Shown: one piece after another, positions 22,913-35,959 of the stretch | Layout of the letters: every line of letters begins with the position of its first letter | How positions within the stretch are numbered: position 1 is the first letter of the stretch | From: Anadara kagoshimensis | Lineage: Eukaryota; Mollusca; Bivalvia; Arcoida; Arcidae | Assembly: GCA_021292105.1 (NCBI GenBank) | Contig: CM037871.1 | Location: forward strand, 41,037,337 to 41,101,336 | Length of the DNA: 64,000 nucleotides | Direction of reading: 5' to 3' | Position numbers and translations under genes: made by a program | Notes under the pieces: generated by a model | Databases searched by the model: none | What the model was told of the DNA's origin: nothing | The model's input: only the letters and a program-made list of their open reading frames with translations

Positions 22913-24239
22913 TTAATTACAACCGGTCAATTTATACAGTTAATATTATGAAAAATCCTTTTTTCATTTTTCGATCAAATTGATTGTTCTACTGAGCTGA
23001 GAGGCGAATTTACCTATAATAAACGGTTGAAGTGATATCTTCCACAAAGACAAACAGTTTGATTCCGTCAGTCAGCTTCAATATCACACCTGCTCCTTAG
23101 GTAGTCGACCACTTAGGCAACTGACAATAATTCCGTTATCTACAGAAGCTCTAGAAAACCAGTCAGGTATGTTTGTGTCACTTCAGACTAATTGGAATAT
23201 TTTCTTCAGTTCTTTACAAATTATACGCTGTTGCTCTGCGGTTTAAATTCCAATGTCTCTTCAGTGATTTTTATTCCAAATAATTGTTATCCTACGATGC
23301 AGTTTTCTGTTATCGACCTCGATGACAGTTTTAGATTTTAAACATTCTTACATCTGAGATAATTACTTTCTGTTACATAACTTCATTGTATATTCCAGCA
23401 TCCAGCATCACTTTGACATGTTCTCCTATAAAAACGTATAAACCTAAAAAAAGAAATAATTCTGATTAATGAGGACCGCCGGATCGATGTTATATAGAGT
23501 ATGAATGTATAATGTTAGTGTTTAAATAACTACTGCTGCTGCAGGGATTTATAACCTGGTATTTCAAATGAGAAAGGTATCGATTTGAGGCATAGAATAC
23601 CTTTATTTTATGTTTGTTTGTCAATGTTTTTTAACATTTTGTACCATCAGTGATAGGCCAAGTTATCTGTTTACCTTGGCAAGTCAATGCATCATTTAAC
23701 AAAACCAATAATATACATATTTTATTATATCTACAAAGTAAAAGCTTTTCTTTGCTATCGTGGTTAATTTACCACACGCAATAGCAATGACATTTTGATA
23801 TAATTTATCTGGTGTATATTCAAAGGTATGTTTTTTGTATCTTTGAATGATATATTAATAATATTCTGTTTACAGTTACTTGTATTCCATACTAAGTACA
23901 ATGGATATTTTAGATAATAGAAACATTGTTTTGTTATTATTAGGTGGCAAAATGACGTTTGTTGTCAAAAATCCTTTTGGTTTCTAAATTTTGCCAATAA
24001 TACATTATTCACACAAATTTATAGGTTTTGTCATTAAATCAAGTTTACGTAACGACGAAAGGTTAATAATCAGTGCCCTAAACAATGTTCACTTATTGGT
24101 CGTTTATGTTTCGCTTGCAATTGTCTGTTGTTGCGTGTTCTTGGTCGCGGTAGATATTGCACTTTCTTTCAGATACAAACGTTGCACTTTAATCCCTTTG
24201 TCATTTTATTTTTGTTTCGAAAGCAAAATAAGGGTGTTA
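22913..24239. other. 5' flank of the K2P gene
   Basis: No coding sequence or clear repeat is recognised. It should hold the promoter and any 5' non-coding exon. The 108-aa frame at 23991-24317 runs into a family A copy and is not a supported gene. Confidence 0.5.
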
Positions 24240-24590
24240 AAAAATCAAAAACAAACATACTTATCCATGTCCGAATCACAGTCCAGAAGCAAAATTAAAA
24301 CTTTAGACCTGAGTTAGGTTAGACACGTGAACTTCTACCAGGGAGGTGAGGCCGGGTGATCCGGAAGGTTAAGCACCTCCTGATTAGCTAGCTACACCTG
24401 CCACGTGTGTTATCAAATTTGTGTGAAGGGAACATGGAAATATGGGACGTCAAATATATCCAAGGCAATCCTGAATACAGAAACATCAAACTTATCAACA
24501 ATACTGTGGTGACGGCAATACAACCTTTTGAGGGCCTTGATAAGTCTAGGTTTGCAATATCGTAGGAAGTATATAAACAATTGGTTTCCA
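24240..24590 (-). repeat. family A retroposon copy, near full length
   Basis: The minus strand is close to consensus: GATATTGCAAACCTAGACTT, CACAGTATTGTTGATAAGTT, GGATATATTTGACGTCCCAT, GTGTAGCTAGCTAATCAGGA and AAGTATGTTTGTTTTTGATT. Short open frames inside are by-products. Confidence 0.85.
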
Positions 24591-24624
24591 ATAGGCAATT
24601 ACAGATTTTCAAAGTAACAAAGCA

Positions 24625-24812
24625 ATATATCTTATAATTTTATGTTCCTTTAATTTCAATTGGTGAGTGTAGCTAGATAAAAAGGACATGCTTACCTTTC
24701 GGGGGTATCTGGTAACACTTCCGTGGTGTATTGGAGGATCATGTGTTTGACTAAATTTACCAGTTTTTTTTACAGTGGTTTTGAGATATTGATTTTGACA
24801 GGTACTATTTTA
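24625..24812 (+). repeat. family A retroposon copy, degenerate
   Basis: Begins at TTATGTTCCTTTAATTTC, with GAGTGTAGCTAGATAAAAAG and CTTCCGTGGTGTATTGGAGG. It lies directly after the opposite-strand copy at 24240-24590, forming an inverted pair. Confidence 0.6.
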
Positions 24813-25187
24813 ATTCTATTTGATTATTATCTTTATTAATTATTTGTATCGATAAAAGTGCTTTCAAGTTTCCATTTTTAAAGTTGTTACATATGTAAAG
24901 GCATCGGGCATAAAGAAAAAGAGAGCCACATAGTTAAGTTAAGGTATGTTTGTTTCATAATGAGAATCATATAATGAATCCAAGTACACTATGTCTCTAT
25001 TATTTCAAATGCACTTTTGTATGCAAATTAAAACTTTTTTCTCAAATCTCTTAAAAAACCATTTCCATAGTCACAAAGACAAAACACTCAAGAAGCAGTA
25101 TGCTCACGCATGTTGTATAGATCAAGTATGGAAATGAGTTTTAAAACGGCATGCTAAATATGCATTAATAATAACGACTTTTTTGAA

Positions 25188-25191
<4 letters not shown>

Positions 25192-25243
<52 letters not shown>
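25192..25243. repeat. (AT)n microsatellite
   Basis: About 26 AT dinucleotides. Can form a cruciform; otherwise unremarkable. Confidence 0.95.
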
Positions 25244-25247
<4 letters not shown>

Positions 25248-26249
25248 TTTGTCTTTATAAATGATATAAATCTTTTTCACAGACATCAAGTGCATTGTTT
25301 ATTCTGACAGGCCATTGTAAGAGAAAATATAGAATTAATTTCTTTGGGTATATTTTGAAGGAAATTGAATTCACTTATCAGCAAAACTCCAACACAATAT
25401 ACATGCAATTTATGCATCGTGGATTTGCGTTATATACGTAGTCTATCATGGTTCGGGTTAACTCTTTGTATATCCATATATGTATGCCAATTTTATGTTT
25501 ACTTATTGTGAATTAAAACATCATATCAAGGAAACTGTAATTTTATCATATTTGGTATAGCAAATTAGAAAAGCCATTCCTAGGTATCAGAATAATATAC
25601 AAATCGGAAAATTGTTCCGGGTAATAAATATAGGTACTTAAGTATCAAAAATTGATTTATTGAGCTATAAAATGAGAGAGTTATTAACCTTAAGTAAGGA
25701 AATGGCCTCAAACGTAGCTTTACCTTTTTGTTTAAATTTATTTGCCTGAAATGAACATAATACACTATGAATTTTTAATAATGAAACTTTAGACGTACAT
25801 GTAATGCGTTGCGGAAATATCAAGGTTTAGATCACAAATTACCCTTTCAATAAATCAGTAGGATGGACTAAAAGGAAAATGAATCAGAAAATTAAAAATA
25901 GAGAAAACTATTTGACACATTGATTGACAGGACCATTACAGCGCATTGCCTCTCTTCCATTTAAAACAACTGGAACGGTCAATTAAAGCTAAAATATAAT
26001 AACATTTGTAGTTGTGACACACAATTAAAACTAGTTTTAAAAATATATGTACATTAAAAAAATGCAAAGAGCAAATCAAAGGCAATTTCATAACATATCT
26101 CCAAAGAACTCCGATTTTAGTAACATTTAAATTGTACCCAGTGGTGTCCTAAGTTCAAGTTCTTATTATAACCGATGCCATTCTTCATACTCGTAAATGG
26201 AACATGGAATGATATTGAACCATCAAAAACAAATTAACCATTTAATGTT
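25244..26249. other. intergenic, nothing recognised
   Basis: AT-rich and without a supported gene or repeat. Confidence 0.5.
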
Positions 26250-26340
26250 AAAATCGCCAAAAATTAAAACTTTACAAACTACCAAACTTAGTGAAGCACT
26301 TTCATCAGGGAAGTGTTACCGGTAAGGATAAACACATTCA
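26250..26340 (-). repeat. family A fragment, strongly decayed
   Basis: TTTCATCAGGGAAGTGTTACCGG and the surrounding words resemble the reverse complement of CCGG(C/T)CTCACTTCCCTGGTGGAAG. The assignment is tentative. Confidence 0.4.
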
Positions 26341-26392
26341 TAGTTCCTTGTATGTCTAGCATTACTACAACATTCCTAGTTATACAACTTAT

Positions 26393-26988
26393 AAAGAATG
26401 GAACAATCTAGAGGATTAGTGACGAATTCATTCGGAACATCCTCTGGATGTGAAATGATAAAGGCGACAACTTTCCCCTTTTTAGCAGCATATTATAGCA
26501 TCTTTGAGAAAGTTGAGAAAAAAATTATAGATTTTGCCAAAATTTTCAGACGTTATGGAGTCTAATGCGATCTAGCTATCCAACTATGTTATATGTTTGG
26601 GAAAAATCGCGATCATACTTAATTTTTGGGTCAAACATGCAAAAAATGGACTTTTCATACAAACTTTCTGTTTAACCGACTCCTGTTCAATAACCGTTCG
26701 TTATACGAAAAAGTCGTCAATGCGCCGAAAATAGATTAAGATCTCGCGGAAAAAACGGTATTTTTATATTTTTTCTATCTTGTACACAAAATCCACAATA
26801 AGTATTTAAAGTCGACCCTATAAATAAATTTAACGTACCGTTTTGAATTCGTACCCATAATAAAGTAACCAATTCTTTACCAAATTATTGGTAGGTTTGG
26901 CACTTATCCGTTAGGTCTGTGTTAAACTTTTGAGTGGCAAGTTTGAGCTCTACTAATAATAGAAATCCTCTAGATTGTTCCATTCTTT
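26393..26988. mobile_element. 596-bp MITE with 25-bp perfect TIRs
   Basis: The left end AAAGAATGGAACAATCTAGA plus the next five bases is repeated exactly in reverse complement at the right end (CTAGATTGTTCCATTCTTT). No frame of note inside and no clear target duplication. Superfamily unknown. The perfect ends imply a relatively recent insertion. Confidence 0.85.
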
Positions 26989-27512
26989 CCCGCGAAACCC
27001 CTAAAGGTGTCGCCAACTAGTTAATATTTTGTAAACTCGCTACACCAGTAGGTTTGCCACGGAAGCATTTTTCAAAATTTTGGTAAATATGAATATAATA
27101 AACAATCGAGACCAGTGGTATCTAAACGTACCTTAATATTACTTTAAACCCATAAAATATAAAAATATTACTTACAGCAGCATCATCATCATTTTGTTTC
27201 GATTTATATATGTAAGCGTCATGGTCTGGTATGTTTGTTATTTATATTTACTTCAGAGCAACCAAAACACTAGTATTGATGTCCAATTAAGAAGCTTTTA
27301 TATTAATTGACACAACAGAAGTTTACTTCATGTTTACTCAAATCTTTAAAATAAATTTACAAACTGTAATATCTATTTACTTAAAGACGTGTTTCTTTAC
27401 CTTTTAATATCGATTTAAGTAATTAAGGTTTCTGTTTAATTAGTCTTAACAAGAAGGACTGGAACATAAAACTTCATATAAAGAGCTCTTTAGTGTTCTT
27501 TTTTATTATTTA

Positions 27513-27689
27513 CAGTCCAGTCTGCTTTAAAAGCCACCTCTATATAAGACTCATCTGCTTATGAAAGACAGTCGAATTGTATCCAAATTGTTTTTATTCA
27601 TAATATTTGAATCTGTATATAAAGGCCACCTGCCCATAAAGCCACTTTAACTGATTCCCTTAGGCGGCCTTTATAGACAGGATTGACTG
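27513..27689. mobile_element. pogo/Tigger-type MITE, copy 2
   Basis: Same element as 1132-1310: starts CAGTCCAGTCTGCTTTAAAA, ends AGACAGGATTGACTG, flanked by TA on both sides. About 80-85% identical by eye. Confidence 0.8.
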
Positions 27690-27889
27690 TATTTTTTTCA
27701 AACATTTTACATAATATATTATGACAGAGACACATTTAGAGTTCTTATTCAAGCAAACCGATTTCTCTTTGATCTGAGTCGTAACAAAATTTTAATTTAA
27801 TTTGACTACTGGATAGCAGCATATTGTCATTATATTCGGTGATCCTCGAATGTTTGGATTTTTATATGTGTAATCTTTAGTTTCGATCG

Positions 27890-27992
27890 TTATCATTGTT
27901 TCATTCCTCTGTCTCCATGGTTACCCTGGATATATGTGACGTCCTATAGTTCTCTGTTCCTTTCACTTAAATTTGATTACCCTTCCAGAGCA
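27890..27992 (+). repeat. family A fragment with internal deletion
   Basis: Contains CCCTGGATATATGTGACGTC and CTTAAATTTGATTACCCTTC. The core between ATTTTGATTAC and CCCTTCCGGAGC is missing. Confidence 0.6.
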
Positions 27993-29867
27993 TGAATAAG
28001 TCAAATAGTGTATCGAGTTTCGAATCAATAAAAAATAAAGTTTCAACATATTTACATTTAATCAGTAAACCATAATATATATTGTAATTAGGTGATGCAT
28101 AGCAAATCAATTTGATAAATAAAGCCAAAAATACATAAAGTATTCCTAATTTTAAATTATTTCGTTTGAACATAAAATTATCAATGGATTATAATAATCA
28201 TTTTAAACTGCTAAATTATCAAATGATATTTTCGGTGTCTTGTAGAAAGTGCATCATCGCCATCCGTAAAACAGACAAAACAAAGCATTTATTCAAACAA
28301 ATAGTACAAAACTGAGTGCCCTACAAGATTTGTCTCCCTTGATTACGACGAATTCTTTTATTACTAGTTCGAGTTTTTTAATCAGATATAAATGTATAAT
28401 ATTATTTAAAAACATATAACTGTGGCAACACGAATTGCATGGGTTCTGAGTAATGCAATATTATATAATTAAACTTACAGTGTAATTTGATAAAACCAAG
28501 AATTGTAATTGATTTAATATTTTTAGAGAAACAATTGTATTAATATTAAGAAATGATCAAAATTACATTTTGTGATGCTTGATTTTCTGTTTATGATTTG
28601 CCTTATATTGGAGCGCGACGGTGACGATCTTAGTGCCAATGATGCAAATTAGCATAATAAATTATTCAATAACGTCTTATCGGGACTGCAACAACAAACG
28701 AATAAATCTACAGAAAGCATAAAGCAAAAATAATTTAGTAGGCCTCTCAAATATTCTATGATATAATCAATGTAGAAGTGAGTTAGAGTGTCTTAGATTT
28801 AATTGATAAGAAAATAAAAATTTACATTAATAAAATCTAAATAAATGTTTGGATTTTTTGTTATAAAAATAAGCAGATCCGACATAACTGGCCCAGTTTC
28901 ACAATCATTCCTGAATTTAATACAATTTCCAATTTTTTTCTAGAATATTCTTAAATTAAGCGAAGGTAAATAATCTTTGTTAAGAAATTATTGCGAAAAC
29001 TGTACATGTACATATATAAGTTGATCCTAAGATGTAATCTACATAAAATTAAATAAAATAATTCAGCCGTGATCAGTAACAATAATTTTTTTTCATTTTA
29101 ATGTTTGTACTTTATAATCACAATATATAGATTCGACATAATTGTAAATTATAAAGTTGAACCAAGAACATTTGGTCCTAATGAATATCTAAACATGAAA
29201 TATTCATTCAAGACCTGATATGATCGATCAATAAAATTTAATTTCTGCAATAATATTAATTTACCATGTTTATGTGTAAACATCACATGGAATGTGAAAG
29301 GTAAATAGATAATAGTACAAGTAAATACACTACTATGTATCTCTCTTATTGATGATTCACATGAAGTATTTCGTATCTAGGGACATCCATTCCCATATGC
29401 CTGGAATGCATTAAATGAACTGAGTCGACATTATAAACCCATACGGCTTTCCATGCAAATCTTTTCAATTTGAATATCTCAGTCAAGGTATTTCCATTAA
29501 AATCGATGAGGATGGCGGGGAAAACATGATGTTTTAATATTTATGGCTATTTGATTTATTTCTTTTGGTGATTTGAATATTTAATATAAATCAATTATTG
29601 TATTATTTAAATGCAAGAAAAAATTATCTTTTTCTTTTTTCTGGATATAAATGTCACATAAAGGAATTAAATATTACGCATGATTTGTACCTTGACGGAT
29701 ATAGACTTTGACATAAAGCAATATAATCCGTATTTATTGTATTATTCGTGTTTCTTCTCAGTTTTTAATTGCTGTGTATTAAATCTTTTGTGCAATAAAT
29801 CCCTTTTACTGCTATTACCAAGTTTTGAAGACAGTTATCTTTAAAACTTAGATTTTCCTATTTCAAA
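27993..29867. other. intergenic, nothing recognised
   Basis: Low-GC sequence. Short frames (for example 27967-28173) show no family resemblance. Confidence 0.5.
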
Positions 29868-30004
29868 CGAGGCGGCTTTAGATAGATTGATACGAGTCGC
29901 TTACCCTTGTGAAGCACCCGGTCTCATTTTTTTCAAGTCGAAGTTCACGAAGTAATCAAAACCTGCTTATATTAACTTAATTTTGACTGGATTGGTATGT
30001 TTTT
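29868..30004 (+). repeat. family A fragment
   Basis: GCTTACCCTTGTGAAGCACC, CGGTCTCATTTTTTTCAAG and the 3' end GACTGGATTGGTATGTTT identify it; it is 5'-truncated and diverged. Confidence 0.55.
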
Positions 30005-30144
30005 GTTATTATATATTTCAACTGATTGAAATACTATAAATCTATTTTACTTCATAATGATAAAAGTATAATATAAACTTACTTAAGCTTTTCAACATAT
30101 CTAACCATTGTAGGACTACTTACTTTTAAAAATTGTTAATTATA

Positions 30145-30420
30145 CACCCGCTTAAAAAGTGGGGGGTATATTCTGATTGGGGTGTCAGTCCGTGTGTCCG
30201 TCCGTCCTTCCGTTACACCTTAGATTACCTATCACTTATCTGCAACTCCTCCTAAACCCTTCAATGGATTTTCATGAGACACTTTCACACAATCTTCGTG
30301 ATATAATGTAGATGTGCACCTCCTATTTAAAAATTTGATCCGATGGATTTTTTTATGTGTGTGGGGGGGGGAGGGGGGGTATTTTTTGTGAGCTTGTGGC
30401 TCAAAGTTTTTTCTAGTATA
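30145..30420 (+). repeat. dispersed GTCCGTCCGTCC-type repeat
   Basis: A GGGGGGTATATTCTGATTGG start, TGTCCGTCCGTCCTTCCGTT, then CTCCTAAACCCTTCAATGGA and TTTTCATGAGACACTTTCAC. From memory this layout (GGGGTATA, serial GTCCGTCC, TCCTAAACCCTTCAATGGAT) is a very common interspersed repeat in marine invertebrates. Its class is not clear to me. A G-rich tract closes it at about 30363-30380. Confidence 0.6.
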
Positions 30421-31119
30421 ACCATTGTAAGACTAGTATTTTGAATTGTTGAAAAAGAAATCGGATTCTGATTTTATCATGATCTTCATAGGACCACTCC
30501 CGACCTCATTGAATAAATTTCTAAATTTTGATACATATATTTCAAAACGTTCATCATGAAAGGAAACTTTATTAAAATAAACTTGCTTTCATTTGTAAAT
30601 AAATCTTTAATGACAGATATTATTTCAATACGTTTACCTTAGAACTAACTTTTAATTCGCTGATGATACAATTGCCAAATCCAAAATAGTGTTTATAACC
30701 CAGTAAACCACAACAAATTGACAGTTATTTCTTATATTTACAATATGAATCGTTGGTTGACATTTCTGCATAGAATTTGCAAAAAGCGAATTATTTAATA
30801 ATTTAAAATACTGGTCTTCATTTCTTATCCACTGCTCTTGTCAGTGAGTGGGGCAGCGCCATTCGTCCTTTCAGGTCGTTTAGCCCCACCTTCTTTGACG
30901 TCATTTTATCCCTTCGACGCATTTACCCTGCCTTTTTTGACGTCACAATTAACAACTAAAACCAAAATCAGACTTGACGAGAGGTTGACGAGTCATGTCA
31001 GTATACTAAAATGAAAACATATTCTTGTCAATAAATTTATGTAGGACAAAATCCGTAATTGTAAATATTCGCGATTTTCATGTGTTTATTTGTGTACTGT
31101 GGATAAAACGCAGCCACAC

Positions 31120-31235
31120 TGCCAATGTTCAAATCAAAAAATTGACATATTAAGGTAAACATACGAATTTCCACGATGAGACGGGTACTCCTGAAGGGGA
31201 AGCACGTCCTGGCTAGCGGGCTACACTTATAAGAC
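31120..31235 (-). repeat. family A fragment
   Basis: On the minus strand GTGTAGCCCGCTAGCCAGGA, GTGCTTCCCCTTCAGGAGTA and CATCGTGGAAATTCGTATGT match the core with many changes. Confidence 0.5.
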
Positions 31236-31449
31236 ATTGCTCGATGAACACCATTGCAGTGACTTACTGGTAGAAACAAACCGACTTAGAATGAAACCAA
31301 TGTGGGGGCGTTACGTTCCCTATGCGCACGCGAGCACTCGGTCATTGAGGTCACTTAAGATGTCATGGAAAACAAAGATCAAAACCGAATAATTTATCTT
31401 ACTGGTCGCGTTCTAATTGGAATTGATACTTCATTTTTTAGAATCTGTT

Positions 31450-31560
31450 TTTGATGCTTACCCTTCTAGAAAAACCTCATTCGTGAAAGTTCACTTTTCA
31501 GGTTATCAAAGTTTAAAATTGCTTTTGGGAATTTGATTTGAGTATGCACCGGTACGTTTC
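31450..31560 (+). repeat. family A fragment
   Basis: GATGCTTACCCTTCTAGAAA, GTGAAAGTTCACTTTTCAGG and GGAATTTGATTTGAGTATGC follow the 3' half of the family. Confidence 0.5.
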
Positions 31561-32267
31561 TGAAAAGGTTACGGATGTGAAGATATAAAACTAATGTTTT
31601 GTATAAAAGAGAAAATATATGTTGTGTTACTCAACTAGTCTCGCTTTAGGGGATAGGCATGTCATTCGGTAAATATCATCAACATAAATAAAAACGTGTA
31701 AAATCACTCGAACAAATTGGCTAAATATTGATTTATAGATTAAGCCCATAATACAGGATATTATTTCGATATGCAATATAAATGATTTATAATCCAAAGA
31801 GTTCAATGGTAAATATTTCATGCGTCCTCAAATAGAGTTTTATAAAATCATTTAGCATACGATGTCTATACACTCCCGTGATAGTCATCTGTATTGGGTG
31901 ATGTAACAGATACTAACAGAACACAATGGATGAACTTAATTGCAAATGTTACAATTTATTAGTTATTCATTGCAATTTTCGAACATTTTGTTTAATATTG
32001 ATTGCAGTAAAAAGTACTATGTATATCAATATATATTTATATACTGTAAACTTTTTCAATTTGTTGTTTTAATACGTATTTATGTTATGTGTCCGTTCTG
32101 TTTTTAAAGCGTGTTATTAGTGTAATTTGTTGATTTCACTATCAGTCGGCAAATGATTTTCAATATCAGATTATTTTCAATGTCAATAACCGTTTACCAC
32201 AAGTGACCCGTGAAGCATCTCAACAACCAGTAGATCGATGTTCGTTTTATTGTTATATTGTTATTAT

Positions 32268-32522
32268 AAGTTTGATGTCTCTGTGTCCAGGATTGCTATT
32301 TCTGGATATATTTGACGTCCCAAAGTTCCATGTTCCTTTCACAGAATTTGATTAAACATGCGGCGGATTAGCTAGCTATACAGTAGGTACTTACCTTTCC
32401 GGAGCATCCGGTCTCACTTCTCTGGTGGAAGTTCATGTGTCTAACCTGACTTGTCAGTTCCAAAGTTTTTACTTTGGATCTGGATTGTGATTTGGACATG
32501 GATTTGTATGTTTGTTTTTGAT
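32268..32522 (+). repeat. family A retroposon copy
   Basis: Close to consensus: GATGTCTCTGTGTCCAGGAT, TTTGACGTCCCAAAGTTCCA, CTTTCCGGAGCATCCGGTCT, GTGTCTAACCTGACTTGTCA and GGATTTGTATGTTTGTTTTT. Confidence 0.85.
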
Positions 32523-32565
32523 TGTTTATAAAGTTTTAAGTGGTTTTTTATTATTTTGGGGGAGA

Positions 32566-32815
32566 GGGGATGTTGAAAAGATACCCAAAAGGTCCAAACT
32601 ATATTTTACCGAATTAAGCTGAGGAAATACTTTGCATGAAGGAGTATACCTTAGTTTTTTTTAGAAATTCCAATTTTTAACTAGCAGCAAATTTAGACAT
32701 TAGTATATTTCTGACAATAATACACAATTGTTGCCTGCTGAATTTGTGATATCCTCGTTAGCCAAGTTTCAACCCATGTTGGTATCTCACCTTTTCGCCA
32801 AACATCGGTATTTAT
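32566..32815 (-). mobile_element. hammerhead-family unit lacking its ribozyme
   Basis: The plus strand reads GATGTTGAAAAGATACCCAA, ACCGAATTAAGCTGAGGAAA, TTTGCATGAAGGAGTATACC and TTGTGATATCCTCGTTAGCC, the same non-ribozyme body as the unit at 17436-17895. It supplies the ~130 bp missing from that dimer, so the full unit would be about 350-400 bp. No CTGATGA/GAAA core is present here. Confidence 0.6.
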
Positions 32816-34500
32816 TTTCTTTTTACAATAAAGTTTCATATTTTACCTATGTATTTTGAACATATTTGTTGTTTAATTTTGTGGGTGCCGATGAGTCTCA
32901 GGACGTTTTAAACATTACGTACCGGTCAGAGTGAATTGTAGAATATGTTTTAATCAACCAAATAACGAAATCTACAACCTTAGCCTTTAATACAGAGTAA
33001 TAAACTAGGCATATAAAACTAATAATGCTTGGAAATTACATAGGAACGAAAAATTACTATGTAATTTATAAGTGGACTTCTCATGTCTTTGAAACCAAAT
33101 AAATTAGTATTCATACATGTGGTCATTCAATGCAATTTGGTTAATGAGAAAAGTTACATTATGTATATCACATTAATTTCGATGACATCTTTTTCGTAAA
33201 ATTAACTATTTTGCGACAAGATTTTTGTCAATTTTCGATCTATAATGAGGATATTTGTTAGTAATTGCTCTTTTAATTTATAAGTACACTAAGACATGCA
33301 GCGAAAATTAAGTACTCAAGGAAATGTATTACTCATGTTTTTGGACCATAATATTCCAGTTTTAGGAACAAAGGCTTCATTCACATAAAATATTTACTTT
33401 AAAAAAAACTCAATTAATTTCTTATAAAATCACTAAACAAAGCGTGAATATCAATAACCTAGAAACAATCAAAATTAATTTTTAATTATTTCTTTTATAT
33501 TGTATAGGCAGTTTATATTTTGCATTCACAAATTATCAATTTTCTTTATTAATTCTATCTCAAGAGTACGTAAAATTTTAATGAATGTTTATTTTTTTTC
33601 CTTTACGTATTCATTGTTTTTCTATAGAAACTCAGTTGTATATATAGATTGACTCGATAACTTAAACAAGTGCTCAATTAATTAATTTGGTTTTCATTCA
33701 GTCAACTTATGCTCTTATTAGCACAAAATATAAAAGATTCTGGGAAATCGATAAATTAAGCATAGTTTAAATAACTATTGTCCTCTAATATACACAAATT
33801 TTTACTTAAATGAAAAGTCTTGTGTATTTCATTATACAAAAATTGCAAATGATTAATAAACTTTCCGCACAAGGTTTGTGTAATTTGAAAAATGGGTTGA
33901 AAATTAAACACATCTGCAGTCAATGCCCCTCGGCGTTACATTTCTTCTGACGTAAGCAAGTTTTAGTTTAACATATACATGTCTCCAATTGTTGAGACTT
34001 ATACCTGTTTATGATTTAAACATATTTTCGAGTTTTTTCATTAAAAAATAATGTGTGTTAGTAATTGTTACAGTAATATGGTATGTCGACTGCTATAACA
34101 TGCTAGCAAGGATTGACACTAAAACAGTGACATTATGTACGTGTAGTAGTCTTATATTTACGAGGACTGTTCGATATGTAATGTGCATTGTACCACAGCC
34201 TGATAACGCTTTGCAAGATTTTGTTGATGATGATTTAGTGTATAGTTTAGGGATTTGATAAAGTATCTTGTGAGACAGTTTGCATGTGTCTCAAATGTCA
34301 AGTAAAGAAATAAAATAATGACAGATACACGATTCGTGATATTGTCAAAGCCGTTTGCATATCACTATTGTTGGTGTATTTTATTTTAAAGCGTATTTTG
34401 AAAGTACAAAAGATTCTGACGGACCGATCCCGCAAATAATAAGAAAAACAGGCATGATTACAAAACGCTAAGCAATCGTTCCACATATTTCTCAAACTCA
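32816..34500. other. intergenic, nothing recognised
   Basis: AT-rich. The short frame at 34055-34258 has no family resemblance. Confidence 0.5.
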
Positions 34501-34509
34501 ATCAAAGAT

Positions 34510-35115
34510 AATTTGAAAACATTGCTGCTGGTGATGAAACATGGGTTCGCTTTTTTGAACCAATAAGACAAATTGGAAACAAAACACGGTAGTAGGCATG
34601 TAGGTGCCAAAAGAACCGTACACGCAAAGAAGCTTCTTAATTGCATGTTGTTCTCATACGATACCATGGCCGGTGCCGAATGGCAAAAGTGTTACAGGTC
34701 GGTATTACCGATGGTATACTTAGAAAGCTAAAGAATATTATCTTAAAGCGTGGCGGGTGTAGCTAGTTAAACAGGAGGTACTTACCCTTCCGGAGCACCC
34801 GGCCGCGCTTCCCTGGTGGAAGTTAGCGTGTCTAACCAAACTTGTCAGTTCCAAAGTTTTTACTTTGCTTCTGGATTGTGATTCGGACATGGATTAGTAT
34901 GTTTGTTTTTTATCTTAAACAACGTCCTGTTCGTCTACCTCATGATAATGCTCCATCACATACATCTGACCACCTGGTGAAGCAATTTTGAAGTCGAAAA
35001 AAGAACGTTACTCTAATGCAACACTCATCATACTCTCCAGATCTAGCCCCATGCGACTTTTACCTATTTCCAAAAACCTTGGTTAAGCCATCAGTCAGTA
35101 GCTCAGATGTGTAAC
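34510..35115 (+). pseudogene. mariner transposase relic, split by family A
   Basis: The first catalytic block GDETWVRFFEP is readable from 34530. After a family A insertion (34741-34907) the frame resumes with RPVRLPHDNAPSHTS (second Asp, about 34941) and SYSPDLAPCDFYLFPK (third Asp, about 35031-35060). These are the three hallmark blocks of Tc1/mariner DDD transposases (IS630 superfamily; DNA cut-and-paste at TA). Stops and frameshifts lie between blocks, and the N-terminal helix-turn-helix is not recognisable. The copy is dead. Confidence 0.85.
34741..34907 (+). repeat. family A insertion in the mariner relic
   Basis: A 5'-truncated copy beginning GCGTGGCGGGTGTAGCTAGT and ending GTATGTTTGTTTTT. 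The 10-mer TTATCTTAAA occurs immediately before it and again immediately after it, a target-site duplication. The copy is close to consensus, so it is younger than the transposase it interrupts. Confidence 0.85.
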
Positions 35116-35959
35116 TAAATCAGCGTACCGTCGCGTATTTTAGAAATGAATTCAGAGATTGATATTCTGTATTTTAAACAGCGGAGATAACTTGGAATAG
35201 GTGTAATTCTGAGTTGAATGCTTTTGAGATATCGTGTTTATTATGTACGAGTACATTTAGGTAGTATCACAAGTGTTTGTTTCATCTATATATTGAAAAC
35301 ACTATCATGTGCAATGCGTATATATTGTAACTAACTGTGAATTCTTACATTAACCGTGTATGGGATGGACCCTTATATATGAATATTCCTGATGAAAGGT
35401 CAAGTGGACAGGTCAATGGTGTGATTACCTATACAAACACCCTCTATGACGATAGTATTTGCGCGTCTACCTATTTAAAGGAACGTCGCAGAGTCTAAAT
35501 GTGATACCGGTGACTACGACAGACAGGGGGTTTTAGGATCTTTTCTCCATGCCAAAGTCTATAACAAAGCATTGTAGAGCAGATTAAAGGGGTTACTATA
35601 TTAAATTATTTGCTTCCCGTTAAAAACAAATTTGCCGGATCCTTAAAAGAGAATACATCAGAGAAGCAGCAAGTGGAGTCGTTTATAAATAATCAACTAT
35701 CGGCAGATGCAAATAGTCTAATTCTAAAAACAGAAAAGGGGTGACTATAATGTTTATTCCCAAGTAATTGCAAAAAGTGAAATAGAAAATGCATCTGCTT
35801 AATAATCAAGATAATAAGGTTCTTCTCTTGAGAAAAATGTGAATGAAAGCTCTGTGCGATCGATTAGGACATCATACTTAAGAGAAAAAGAATTAAAACT
35901 TTAAAGCAGAAAGTAGTCTTCCTTAAAAAGATAGTGGTAGCCTGTTTCTGATTAAAAAT

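Noticed and set aside
35385..35420. CTGATGAAAGG as a hammerhead core
   Set aside because: No stem II closing pairs, GAAA or cleavage triplet in the right place.
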